A DNA stretch of 64,000 nucleotides from Rapana venosa (Eukaryota; Mollusca; Gastropoda; Neogastropoda; Muricidae): contig CM054135.1 of assembly GCA_028751875.1 (NCBI GenBank), forward strand, positions 65,745,470 to 65,809,469. Direction: 5' to 3'. The stretch's first letter is position 1. The number at the start of each line of letters is the position of its first letter. Below the pieces are notes generated by a model that saw nothing but the letters and a program-made list of their open reading frames with translations, ran no database searches and was not told the origin of the DNA. This document shows positions 1-9,249 of this stretch, piece by piece. The translations under genes were made by a program, and so were the position numbers.

Positions 1-1100
1 CCTTCTCTCCTGACAAATATGGCCCGCTGCTTTGAAAGATATTCAAAACTGGATGACACAGAACAAATTACAGCTAAATGCAGATAAAACTGAAGCCATG
101 CTCGTAGGGACCAAACACAAACTCTCTTCCATTACAACAGCTTCAATAGAACTCGGCAATACATCAGTCCCTCTATCCACTGCTGTGAAGTATCTAGGTG
201 TCATTATCGACAACACCCTCTCTATGAAAAAATTCATCACCCAGACCTGTCAGTCGTGCTACTATCAATTACGGCATATTAGTGCAATTCGAAAGTACCT
301 GTCCACTGATGCAACAGCCAAACTTGTCACTTCTCTCATTCTTTCACGTCTGGACTATTGTAATTCTCTTTTGTCTGGTCTGCCAGCATCAGCTATCCAT
401 TCCCTTCAACGTATACAAAACTCCGCAGCCCGACTAGTTCTCAGAAAGAAAAAATCCGAGCACATTACCCCTCTCTTGCGATCTCTCCACTGGCTGCCTG
501 TGCCACAGAGAGTAAATTATAAGATCAGTACCCTCTGTTACAAATGTCTCCACAAAACTGCACCCTCCTACCTCTGTGAATGTCTTAACCTGAACACTCC
601 TTCACGTTCCCTCCGCTCTACTGCAGATACCTTGTGCTACGAATACCTAGATTCAACCAATCCACTGTTGGCCGCCGCTCTTTCTCTATTTCGGGTCCAT
701 CGACCTGGAATGAGCTCCCTCTCTCTCTTCGCCAGAAACCTAGTTATGACACTTTTAAATCCAGCCTCAAGACATATTTATTTCAAACCTAAGATTCCCC
801 CCCTCCTGTTTCATATCAGAGCTATCCCATCTTCACTAACCTATCGTCCTATCATCCTGCTAAAGTATACGACCTGTGTGAGTGTGTGTGTGCTTTTGTA
901 AAACATTTGACTATTGAAATTTTATTTCATAGATTATGTCTGCAGCGCACCATGTTTGTAAATATCTGTTTGTTTAAACTATTGATTATTTATCATTGAT
1001 TGCATGACTGTGTAAGATTAGGTTGAATGCATGCGCTTTGATTTGTCTTTGCAAGATATAGCGCTATATAAGTTCCATTTATTATTATTATTATTATTAG
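1..1100 (+). mobile_element. LINE A copy 1 (L2/CR1-like), 3' part, cut by window start
   Basis: Enters the window in the reverse-transcriptase C-terminal region and ends with the family A tail: GCGCTTTGATTTGT, then CAGCGC/TAGCGCTATATAA, then a (TTA)n microsatellite at about 1,078-1,100. The same tail closes family A copies at 33,588, 39,465 and 51,625. Its first 330 bases are nearly identical to 61,095-61,470, so the two belong to the same young subfamily. Confidence 0.9.
32..901 (+). pseudogene. Reverse transcriptase C-terminal fragment of LINE A copy 1
   Basis: Encodes the post-polymerase region of an L2/CR1-type ORF2. It begins MKDIQNWMTQNKLQLNADKT and contains SLILSRLDYCNSLL and HITPLLRSLHWLPVPQR, blocks shared by all family A copies here. 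About residue 210 the frame departs from the family sequence (S-V-S-G-P-S-x-W-N read in another frame), so the last 80 residues are frameshifted. Confidence 0.85.
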
Positions 1101-1139
1101 ATAGATAGATACATAGATAACAGAATCTTAACATCTCTT

Positions 1140-1838
1140 AATCGATCGTCTTCTTTAAATCTCCCAAACCTCAAAGACTTGACAGAAACTCACCATAGGT
1201 ACAGATGATAATGTTTGTGAAAACTGGTACTGAGGCATCATAAGACCAGAGCCACTAAGGTACCGCATCAGAGATATTTCCTTTTACATTCTGACGATCG
1301 AAGAGGATGAAGATGATAAATCAATAATGTACACAACTTTGAGACTTGTACAACTTTGAGACATCTTGCGCACACGTTAAATCCTGTTCCGCTTTTCGTA
1401 AGAGTAGGCCATTGTGTGCCGGTGAGAACAGATGACAAAAATTTACAAAGCCGCATACACACGGGGACTTGATGTAAAAAAGCACATAAGTGCTTATTCT
1501 ATTATCCTCGATATGAAAGAATACCAAAACAAAAAAGACTGCTGGAGAGGGCTGAATTCTGTGCTTCCTATCACAAGATATTCCGCAGTAACCAAGCCTG
1601 AGAGATACAGCCACCTGCAGTTTTGACCAAGTAAATTGAGCTGATGCTCGACTGTTTGGTTTCAGTCTTCCCACTGAACCTACAGCAAACTCAAGTTTAG
1701 GTAAAAGTCGGACGCATTTTGAACAAGAAGCAAACAAAAAATAAAACGAACAATAAACAGTATGACATGAGATTCAAACAAGCGACCTCTAGCCAAGAAT
1801 CCTTCTCATTAACCACTACGCCACAGGTGGCTGGATGG
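1140..1838 (-). mobile_element. Retroposon T copy 1 (tRNA-headed), 3'-truncated, interrupted
   Basis: On the minus strand the right end is tRNA-like: an A box (TGGCGTAGTGGTTAATGAG) and a B box-like TTTGAATCTC at 1,757-1,838. The body at 1,600-1,760 and 1,160-1,325 matches the complete copy at 42,331-43,186. SINE S sits inside it at about 1,335-1,545. The 3' third of the unit is missing. Confidence 0.75.
1335..1545 (+). mobile_element. SINE S copy 1, inside retroposon T
   Basis: Shares with 29,480-29,640 a block reading CATCTTGCGCAC, then CGCTTTTCG, AGAGTAGGCCATTGTGTGCC, ACAGATGACAAAA and GTGCTTATTC. It ends in an A-rich run near 1,540, after which the retroposon T body resumes. Confidence 0.75.
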
Positions 1839-2285
1839 TCTCAGACAACTCTGTTGCCTTTCCAATGAAAAACTTAACCAAAAATGGACACCTCTGACTT
1901 AAAAAATAAATAAAACAGCAACCATATCTTTCGACTTGCACTGCTGGAAGATGTAAGATGTTGCTGAAACCTTTGTTATACCAGTCAGCTGTCATAGCCT
2001 ATCTGCGCAGACAATATAAGTATTTATCAGCTTCCATTATCTTGTTTTTATCTTATTTTTCCCCGAGTTTTGTGTCTGTAGGCTGCTGAAGTCCTATTGG
2101 TATGTAACCAGGAGCCAGCGGGACTTACGGTGGATTTGGAGAGAAAAGATTAGATGGGTTGAATTTCTAAAAGTATGACTTGGATGGGAAAATTCCAAGA
2201 CAAAAGAGACTTTATTGAACATCACGGTCTGTGCCTCATGGCTTTTGCTGGCTGTTTTGTCTGGGGGGGAGGGAGGGGTTCGCTT

Positions 2286-2430
2286 TGTCTCCTCTGTTTG
2301 TGTATGTGTGTGTGCGCGCGCCCGCGTGTGTGTGCAAGGTGTTTTGTGTGTGCATGGTGTTGTGTGTGTGTGCATGTGTGTACGTGTGTAGGGGTGGGAG
2401 TAGGGGTGTTGTGTGTGGTGTGTATGTAAA
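2286..2430 (+). repeat. (GT)n/(GTGC)n microsatellite
   Basis: Long run of GT with GC and GCAT variants. Open frames here and on the other strand are low-complexity artefacts. Confidence 0.95.
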
Positions 2431-2515
2431 CAAATTAGGCATAGCAGATTCTGTTAGAACAAATCAATTCAGTTCTGCAGAATATTAGTCATAGAATGAA
2501 TCAACAGTCAGGAAA

Positions 2516-2697
2516 ATGTTCTCTTCCCTTCCTTTCATCCTTGATCTGCATGCCATCAGAATAGAGTGTTGTTATTGCCGCCTGCTGCTGCTGCTGCAGT
2601 TCATGCGCCTTTCCCAGGCCAGCGCAAATGCCGTGTGGGTCTGCCAGAATAGGCGCTCTGGCTCACTCATCACATCCGGGATTCCCTGTAAGTAAAC
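2516..2697 (+). other. Candidate 5' exon (possible P450 N-terminus), speculative
   Basis: An open frame from ATG at 2,516 (or 2,603) runs to a good donor, GTAAGT, at 2,698. Its product is arginine-containing, poor in acidic residues, and ends ...SLITSGIP, which recalls the end of a mitochondrial presequence just before the I-P-G-P hinge. It leaves one base, which is the phase exon a needs. Against it: the frame is only 59 codons, it lies 26 kb upstream, a direct join would lack the PGP to G-x-x-x-x-F segment, and the same stretch is open on the minus strand (2,572-2,859). Confidence 0.2.
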
Positions 2698-2900
2698 ACT
2701 GGATGAGAAAGGTGGTGTACTAATGTTGACTGTTTTCCAGACCCTGGCCATGCAGGCAGCCTTCAGAGGCTGTGTTCTCTCCTTCAGGGAAGGGCGTAGG
2801 GGGTTATGCTTAGGGCTTATCACAGCTGAAAACAACCTGAACAAAACAGTGTACAGCATGTCGCCATTGTAATTTAGGCCATGGTAGAGAAAACGATCAC
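2572..2900. other. Unique GC-richer stretch with open frames on both strands
   Basis: This stretch does not match any repeat family that recurs in the window and is open on both strands (minus 95 codons over 2,572-2,859). On the + strand a second acceptor-like TTTTCCAG ends near 2,734, before an ATG at 2,744 with an amphipathic arginine-containing N-terminus. I cannot assign a function; a host exon on either strand or an unrecognised repeat are both possible. Confidence 0.3.
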
Positions 2901-3390
2901 AACCTAACCTCTAAGAAATATATCACTATTGGTATTTAGGCCTTGGTACTTTGCTTACAGGAAGAACTGGTTAAAAACATTCAGCCTTGACCAGGTCAGT
3001 ATAGAGTACAGAAAAGCGTAGAAGAAAATGTGCAACGATGTAATGGGACTGTTACACACCAAGCTGCACTGTCGTGTGTCCTTTTGGAGTTTAGATATGG
3101 GTAAGCCCAGTACAACCTGTCGCATGTGGGGGAGGAAACCCCAATAGAAAAAAATCAAAACATATGGAGACTTGGAGAGGAGATTGGCGCCACCAAGGAA
3201 TATCCTAAGCCCACAGAAAAGACATGAAAGACAAATGCAAAGCCAATATGATACCGGATCGGTCGAGGCCCGGGTTACCAACGACCGCGCTTTCCATTGA
3301 TCAACACCAGGGTGGAAGTGACAAGTCAGCTACTGGAGTTAAAACATTACTTAAGCTCCCTAGAGAATAGATCACCATTGGTACATGGAA

Positions 3391-4369
3391 CGTCCGTACA
3401 CTCTATCAGTGTGGAAAAATCAAAGAACTAGAGTATGAGCTTAGCCACTATAAATGGGACATTATTGGACTAGAAGTGAGATGGTCAGGATTTGGTGAGA
3501 CAATGACTGAAGAAGGCAACAAGATTTGGTACAGTGGTCAAGAGAAACATCACCAACATGGAGTGGCATTTAAAGGAAGTAGTGGGGTGCATTATCAGCT
3601 GTACACTGGCTTCCAGCAGGATTATCAGCATTCGGGTGTCGGCCAAGCCCAAGAACATCACCATCATACAAATCTATGCACCATCATCTGACCATGCAGA
3701 TGAAGAAGTAGAAGAATTTTACAAAGATCTTGAAGAGACCATTATGAAGACACCCAAGAAAGACATCATCATCATTCAAGGGGATTTTAACGCCAAAGTA
3801 GGTCCTGACTCTTACAACCAATGGGCCGAACAGTTGGTCAGTTTGGAACTGGAGAGACCAGCGACAGGGGACTACGTCTGCTGTAGTTTGCCTGCACCCA
3901 CAGACTTACCATTGCCAATACCTCTATCCCACAAGCAGTCAAGGAGGACAACCTGACATGCGCCACACCACGGCGCTTCAAATCCAGCATCATCAGAGCC
4001 AGAACAAGAACCTACCCTGGAGCTGACATAGGCAGCGACCCCGACCTTGTGCTGCTGGTATTCAAAATGAAACTGAAGAAAAACAAACAGCCTGCAAACC
4101 CAGGTATCAAATTTGACGTGGACAAACTGAAAGATCCAGATGTCGAGGTGATCTTCCAAGCTAGGCTTGGCGGACGTTTTGCAGCATTAACCCTCCTGGA
4201 CAATGACATCAATGACCTCACCAACAACTTTAATGAGGCAGTCCGAGAAACAGCAGAGGAGGTACTCGGTCGTCAGAGGAATAAACACCAGCCATGGACT
4301 ACCAATGACATCTTGGACCTCTGCGATACAAGAAGAGCACTAAAAACCAACCAGGTCTTCCAACCCTAA
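3391..4369 (+). pseudogene. LINE B copy 1 endonuclease domain, frameshifted
   Basis: Apurinic-endonuclease-like domain in three frames. TWNVRTLYQCGKIKELEYEL can be read from about 3,391, then the E-V-R-W catalytic glutamate block near 3,473. Frame 3,534-3,956 has QGDFNAKVGPDSYNQWAE with the catalytic D and N, and the frame is lost after it. Frame 4,049-4,369 has the linker after the S-D-H block; the H is replaced, reading G-S-D-P-D-L. At least three indels. Confidence 0.85.
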
Positions 4370-4462
4370 AAAATACCGGGAGGCCAACAATCTTGTGAAG
4401 AAGTCAATGTTAAAGGCCAGAGAGAAGTGGATCAGTGATCAATGTGATGAGATCGAAAAAGC

Positions 4463-5362
4463 ATGAAAGTGGGCAACAGTAAAATGGCATACGACACCCT
4501 GAAGAAACTCACAAAACCACTTCAAACCAAATCATCAGTCATTGAAGACAGCTCCAGAAACCTCCTCACAGAAAGCTCAGCTGCATTGAACAGGTGGTCT
4601 GAGTATTGTCAAGAACTATACAACTACCCAATCCAACCTGACAAGAGCATAATAGAAGAGGAAGCAGCAACATCAAGAGTACCCTCGCCATTACCTATAC
4701 TGAGGGAAGAAGTGGAAGAAGCCATCCGCAGTTTACCAGTAGGAAAGTCCCCAGGAGCAGACAACGTACCAGCAGAGCTGCTCAAGCATGGTGGCGAAAC
4801 AGTCATCACACATGTTACAGCTATCTGTCAGAAGATTTGGGAGACAAAACAGTGGCCAACAGAATGGACACAATCACTCATCATACCCCTGCCCAAGAAG
4901 GGGAATTTACGCCAATGCCAAAACTATAGAACAATCAGCCTCATCAGCCACGCCAGCAAGATCATGCTCAAAGTTATTTTGAATCGACTCAAGAAGGAGG
5001 TAGAAGAACACCTTGCAGAGGAACAACCTGGGTTCAGGGCAGGCAGGAGCACAATCGAACAGATTTTTAACTGCCACATCCTGATGGAAAAACATCTTCA
5101 ACATCAGAGAGACCTGTTCCACAACTTCATCGACTTCAAGAAGGCTTTCGACAGAGTATGGCACGAAGGCCTGTGGCAGGTCCTTAGAATGTTTAGCATT
5201 GAAGAAGGACTAGTGCAAACCATTCAAGCACTATACAACACCGCAAGCAGTGCAGTCCTTCTGAACAATCAGGTCGGGGACTACTTCAAAACCACAGTTG
5301 GGGTCCGACAACGATGCCTGTTATCTCCAGTCCTGTTTAATCTGTTCTTGGAAAACTTATGA
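4463..5362 (+). CDS. LINE B copy 1 reverse transcriptase, fingers and palm
   Basis: 299-codon frame. Blocks include SPGADNVPAELLKHGGE, the PLPKKGNLRQCQNYRTISL block, EEQPGFRAGRSTIEQIFNC, FIDFKKAFDRVWH (RT motif A with the first catalytic aspartate) and VGVRQRCLLSPVLFNLFLE. In the last block the usual Q-G-C is R-C. The frame stops at 5,360, but the next domain continues one base over at 5,359, so a single indel separates them. Confidence 0.9.
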   Translation: MKVGNSKMAYDTLKKLTKPLQTKSSVIEDSSRNLLTESSAALNRWSEYCQELYNYPIQPDKSIIEEEAATSRVPSPLPILREEVEEAIRSLPVGKSPGADNVPAELLKHGGETVITHVTAICQKIWETKQWPTEWTQSLIIPLPKKGNLRQCQNYRTISLISHASKIMLKVILNRLKKEVEEHLAEEQPGFRAGRSTIEQIFNCHILMEKHLQHQRDLFHNFIDFKKAFDRVWHEGLWQVLRMFSIEEGLVQTIQALYNTASSAVLLNNQVGDYFKTTVGVRQRCLLSPVLFNLFLENL

Positions 5363-6165
5363 GAGAGACCCTCCATGACTTCCACTCTACCATCTCCATT
5401 GGCGGCAGACCCCTCAACAACTTGCGGTTTGCCGATGACATTGACCTCATGGGCGGATGTAACACAGAGCTGCAAGATCTTACAATCAGACTTGAGAACA
5501 GAGCTGGAGCATATGGGATGGAGGTGAGCTCGGAGAAAAGTAAAGTACTTGTGAACAGCACGAGCAACGCCACTGCTAAAATTTACCTGAACGGCCAGCA
5601 ACTGGAGGAGGTAGAAGCTTTTAAATACCTTGGCGCTACACTCACAAAGGACGGGCGATCGACGACAGAAATCAAAGTCAGACTAGCCATGGCAACATCT
5701 TCCATGACAAAACTCACCACCTTATGGAAAAGTAAAGAGATCAGTTTCCTAATCAAACTAAAGCTCTACAAAGCCCTAATTCAGACTATCCTGCTGTACG
5801 GAAGTGAAACCTGGACATTGACTGCTGAAACAGCAAAGCGAATCCAGTCATTTGAAACAAAATGCCACAGAAAAGTGCTGAGCATATCCTGGAGAGAACG
5901 AAAGACCAATGAATTTGTCAAGAGTCAAATAACACGGCTGGCAGGTCCACAGGAACCCCTTCTCACCATCGTCATGAAGAAAAAGCTGACATGGTTCGGC
6001 CACGTCACCCGCCACAACACTCTGCCAAAAACAGTACTGCAGGGAACACTCGAAGGTGGCAGAAGGAGGGGAAGACAGAACAAGTCATGGATGGACAACA
6101 TCAGAGAATGGACCAGGATGAATGACTCGGCACTACTGCGCAGAGCCGAGGACCGAGATGGATAG
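5359..6165 (+). CDS. LINE B copy 1 reverse transcriptase palm/thumb and C-terminal domain
   Basis: 268 codons containing the catalytic FADD (RFADDIDL, about residue 25), the thumb (FKYLGATLTKDG), and the C-terminal RTE block LLYGSETWTLTAET, LTWFGHVTRHN, GGRRRGRQNKSW. It directly continues the preceding frame with one base of overlap shift. Stop at 6,163-6,165. Confidence 0.9.
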   Translation: MRETLHDFHSTISIGGRPLNNLRFADDIDLMGGCNTELQDLTIRLENRAGAYGMEVSSEKSKVLVNSTSNATAKIYLNGQQLEEVEAFKYLGATLTKDGRSTTEIKVRLAMATSSMTKLTTLWKSKEISFLIKLKLYKALIQTILLYGSETWTLTAETAKRIQSFETKCHRKVLSISWRERKTNEFVKSQITRLAGPQEPLLTIVMKKKLTWFGHVTRHNTLPKTVLQGTLEGGRRRGRQNKSWMDNIREWTRMNDSALLRRAEDRDG

Positions 6166-6264
6166 AGGAGGCTTACCACGGCATCGTCTTTCGTGTCTCC
6201 TCCACGACCGCTAAAGTCAGGGGACTGATGATGATGATGATGAAGCTTAGTAAAACAATAAACA

Positions 6265-6374
6265 GTGAACTCTAGAAGCCTCTCTCTTTGTCTCTTCTCT
6301 GTCTGTCTATTTTTCTGTCTGTCTCTTTCTCTCTCTGCATATGTGTGTATGTATATGTATATATTTATTTATAC

Positions 6375-6421
<47 letters not shown>

Positions 6422-6528
6422 GACAGAGAGAGGTAGAGATATATAATATATTATATATATATATATAAGATGTAATATATATAATATATATATGTGTGTG
6501 TATGTATGTGTGTATGTATATATGTGTG

Positions 6529-6571
<43 letters not shown>

Positions 6572-6611
6572 ATGTATATATGTATAATATATTATATATA
6601 TATATATATAT
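6265..6611. repeat. Compound microsatellite (TC)n, (TA)n, (GA)n, (GT)n
   Basis: CTGTCT/TCTC run, then TA and GA dinucleotides, then a long interrupted (TA)n reaching 6,611. Confidence 0.97.
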
Positions 6612-6790
6612 GGCTCTTGGCCCCACGGCGGCCCAACACTGATGGGATTTGTATGGACATCAGACCCTGAAGCTACAACATAAGGACTGAACATGTCTGA
6701 GGAAGAAGAGAGCTTGAAATGAGCGGCAGGGGAACAGTAGGGCAGGAGCGTCACAGAAGATGAGGCAGCAACAACAACAACAAAGAAAAC
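6612..6790 (+). mobile_element. Retroposon T copy 2, 3' end only
   Basis: Starts with the CCCCACGGCGGCC block and continues through the ATGAGCGG and AGATGAGGCAGC blocks seen at the 3' end of the complete copy, then a (CAA)n/A tail at 6,768-6,790. 5'-truncated, as expected for target-primed insertion. Confidence 0.8.
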
Positions 6791-7957
6791 ACAAGTGTGA
6801 AAACTAATGTTTATGGAAAAAAAATCCAATCAAATCGATATTTCATCCAGCGACTCAAACCCACACTCTCAGATCCTTAATCACTTTTTATTGCCCAACT
6901 CCCTCAGCCCCTTTCCTGCTTAAAAAACCCACCCCAAAACAAGTGCATAGTCATCCTAAGGTCATGTTGAAGGGCACCTGCTGACACATTATATCCATTG
7001 CGTCTCGTAGTGTAGGCCAGTAGTAGCCAGGAGAGTAAGATTACCCAAGGGCAGAAAATGCCTTCACCCACCATCATGAGTGACATTATCTGTATCACAG
7101 ATCAACCCATCCTGCTTTACTTATTCGGCTTTTTTTTTTGGGGGGGGGGGGGGGGGGGTGGTGGGGGGGAGGGGGGTATCGGTGGGGTTGTTCTCGTCGT
7201 GTCACTTACCCGTTACTGCATACCGCCAAAATCGGGGTCAGTTACTTCAGATGGATAATGGTTCCTCACCTCCTCCCTGAGAAAAGTGAGCCCCTTGATG
7301 TGACTGACGTTTTGCATACGTTGAAAAACAACAACAACAACAACAACAAGAAGAGATGGACGAGTGTTAGATTCCGATCCATCAGTACATGATGATCAAT
7401 AATTTTAGTTGTTTTCAGTTTTTCGTGATTAACTTGGGGTTTGTGTGTGGTTATTTTGTTTTTAAGGAGGGGGGGGGGGGTAGTTGGTTTTCTTTTTGTT
7501 GCAAGGGGGCAGGGGGTCTTTATCTTTCTTTGAAAACGGATGAAAGTGAATAGGTAACATAACAACAAAATATACGAAATAAAGACCAAGTTATGTTATT
7601 TATTCATTTGTTTTATATTCAGTTCGGCACATATGTATCTAATCATTGGTTTATTTACTTACGTGCTTAGACATTTACTTATTTGCGTGTAGACTTTTTA
7701 CTGACTGAGTGAATAAATGACTGACTGACTGACTGACTGACTGAAGGATTGAATGACTGGAACAATAGCTTATCAGTTTAATGATTTCAAAAGAGTGATT
7801 GCCATACAGTGGGGATTGTAGTTTCTCCATACACCTAAATACTCAATAAATTAAGAACATCTATCAGATATGGAGAAGTGATTTTTTTTAATGCTCAAAA
7901 TGTCACACACACTCAGATTTTATTTACTTATTTATTGTATGTATTCTTTTCTTGTCA
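6791..7957. other. No gene seen; poly(G) and short tandem runs
   Basis: Contains a 20+ base G run at 7,139-7,160, (CAA)n at 7,328-7,348, a G run near 7,470-7,482 and (GACT)n at 7,718-7,743. Open frames through these runs are low-complexity only. Confidence 0.7.
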
Positions 7958-8418
7958 TATCCATACTTCTGTATGCCTGTGAATCATGGACCCTGACTGC
8001 AGATTTGGAGAGAAGAGTACAGGCGGTGGAGATGAGATGCTTTCGGAGACTCCTTGGCATCTCCTACAAAGACCACATAAGCAACGAAAGCGTGCATAAC
8101 AGAATCCAGCAAACCATTGGACCCTATGAGAACCTTCTAACGATCGTGAAAAAACGTAAACTTAAATGGTATGGGCATGTCACAAGATCCAAAGGACTTG
8201 CAAAGACAGTTTTACAAGGCACTGTCCAAGGAGGAGGAAGAAGAGGCAGACCAAGGAAGAGCTGGGAGGATAACATCAGCGAATGGAAGGCCTGAACTAA
8301 ACAAAACCCCTGAGAAAGGCAAAACAGAGAGAGGAATGGGGGGAAAACTGGTTGTTGAGTCTTTGAGGGTGCCCCCACGGTCGTCAGCTACGGGACAGAT
8401 GATAGATAGTTTAGATAG

Positions 8419-8459
<41 letters not shown>

Positions 8460-8460
8460 T
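7958..8460 (+). mobile_element. LINE B copy 2, 3' fragment with (GATA)n tail
   Basis: Encodes ILLYACESWTLTADLERRVQ through GRRGRPRKSWEDNISEW (ORF 7,891-8,295), the C-terminal domain of LINE B, nearly identical to copy 5 at 48,248-49,627. The end reads GGGTGCCCCCACGG, CGGGACAGATGATAG, then (GATA)n to 8,458. 5'-truncated at about 7,958, inside the RT thumb. Confidence 0.9.
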
Positions 8461-8645
8461 CTTTTCTTTAGAGGATAATGGAATAAGCACTCACGTATTT
8501 ATTTTACATCCTGTCCCTGTGTGTATGCAGTTTTGTAAATTTTGTCATTCGTGCCCACTGGTACACAAAGGCCTACTCTTTCAAAAAGCAGGACAGGTTT
8601 TAACGTTTTGCAAAAGATTTTCGATACGTTCGCACACGCGATTCT
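8461..8645 (-). mobile_element. SINE S copy 2
   Basis: Minus-strand match to the block shared by the other S copies (AGAGGATAATGGAATAAGCAC; GGCCTACTCTTTC; GTTTTAACG). Abuts the (GATA)n tail of LINE B copy 2. Confidence 0.7.
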
Positions 8646-8699
8646 TAGTTTATATTTCCTCTAAAGAACTTTTAGAAGAACTGGAGTCGCACTGATGTT

Positions 8700-8800
8700 A
8701 ACTCCATAGGAAAACATCCCTTTGAACGAGATTCGAACCTGGTTCAGCAAATCACGAGTGCAATGCGCAACTTTCTAAGTCATTATCAGTCAATTATTTA
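8700..8800 (-). repeat. tRNA-like sequence (SINE head)
   Basis: Minus strand carries a B box (GGTTCGAATCTC) near 8,732-8,745 and a weaker A-box area to its right. No complete cloverleaf is apparent, so it is called a SINE remnant, not a tRNA gene. Confidence 0.45.
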
Positions 8801-8823
8801 GTAACCAACCATAATTTTTATAT

Positions 8824-9110
8824 GAGAGAGAGAGAACTTGCATATAAAGAGAGAGGGGAGACAGACAGAGAGACAGATGAAAAGGCAGGCAGACGAACAA
8901 ACAGACAGACAGACTGACAGAGAACAGAAAACCCTCATACCACTGGCGCTCTTCTCTTTTGGCCCTTTTACCATCTCAAACCCTTTAGTATTGTATTACC
9001 ACCCTTTAGCCATTCAACCCTGGGTTTGGTGTACTTTTAAAGAGAGAGAGAGAGAGGAGAGGAGAGAGAGGAGAGAGAGGAGAGGGGGAGAGAGAGAGAG
9101 AGAGACAATG
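8824..9110 (+). repeat. (GA)n and (CAGA)n microsatellites
   Basis: AG-rich tracts at 8,824-8,930 and 9,040-9,108 with about 110 bases of unique sequence between. Confidence 0.95.
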
Positions 9111-9249
9111 ACAATGACAAATTTTAATGAATTTAGGCCTTTGCCCCTTTTCATGGGGGTACTTTAAAACTCTTTAAACACAAGGCTGCGTATATCAGGA
9201 AAAAAGTTGAAAAAAGTGAAAAGACATTTCGATAATGATTAACATTTAG

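Larger units (their letters stand above)
3060..6240 (+). mobile_element. LINE B copy 1 (RTE clade), nearly full length
   Basis: Contains a 5' block (3,245-3,330) that is strongly conserved in LINE B copy 6 at 59,880-59,960, then endonuclease, reverse transcriptase and C-terminal domains in order, ending in a (GAT)n run at 6,228-6,243. The ORF is broken by several frameshifts in the endonuclease part and one near 5,350. The C-terminal signature (Y-G-S-E-T-W-T, then G-R-R-R-G-R-Q) is the RTE-clade type known from BovB-like elements. Confidence 0.9.

Noticed and set aside
2094..2488. Cysteine/valine- and threonine/histidine-rich frames
   Set aside because: They are translations of the (GT)n microsatellite.
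6265..6829. Tyrosine/isoleucine-rich frames
   Set aside because: Translations of (TA)n and (TC)n runs.
7058..7392. Glycine-rich frames
   Set aside because: They follow a poly(G) run and (CAA)n; no conserved sequence.
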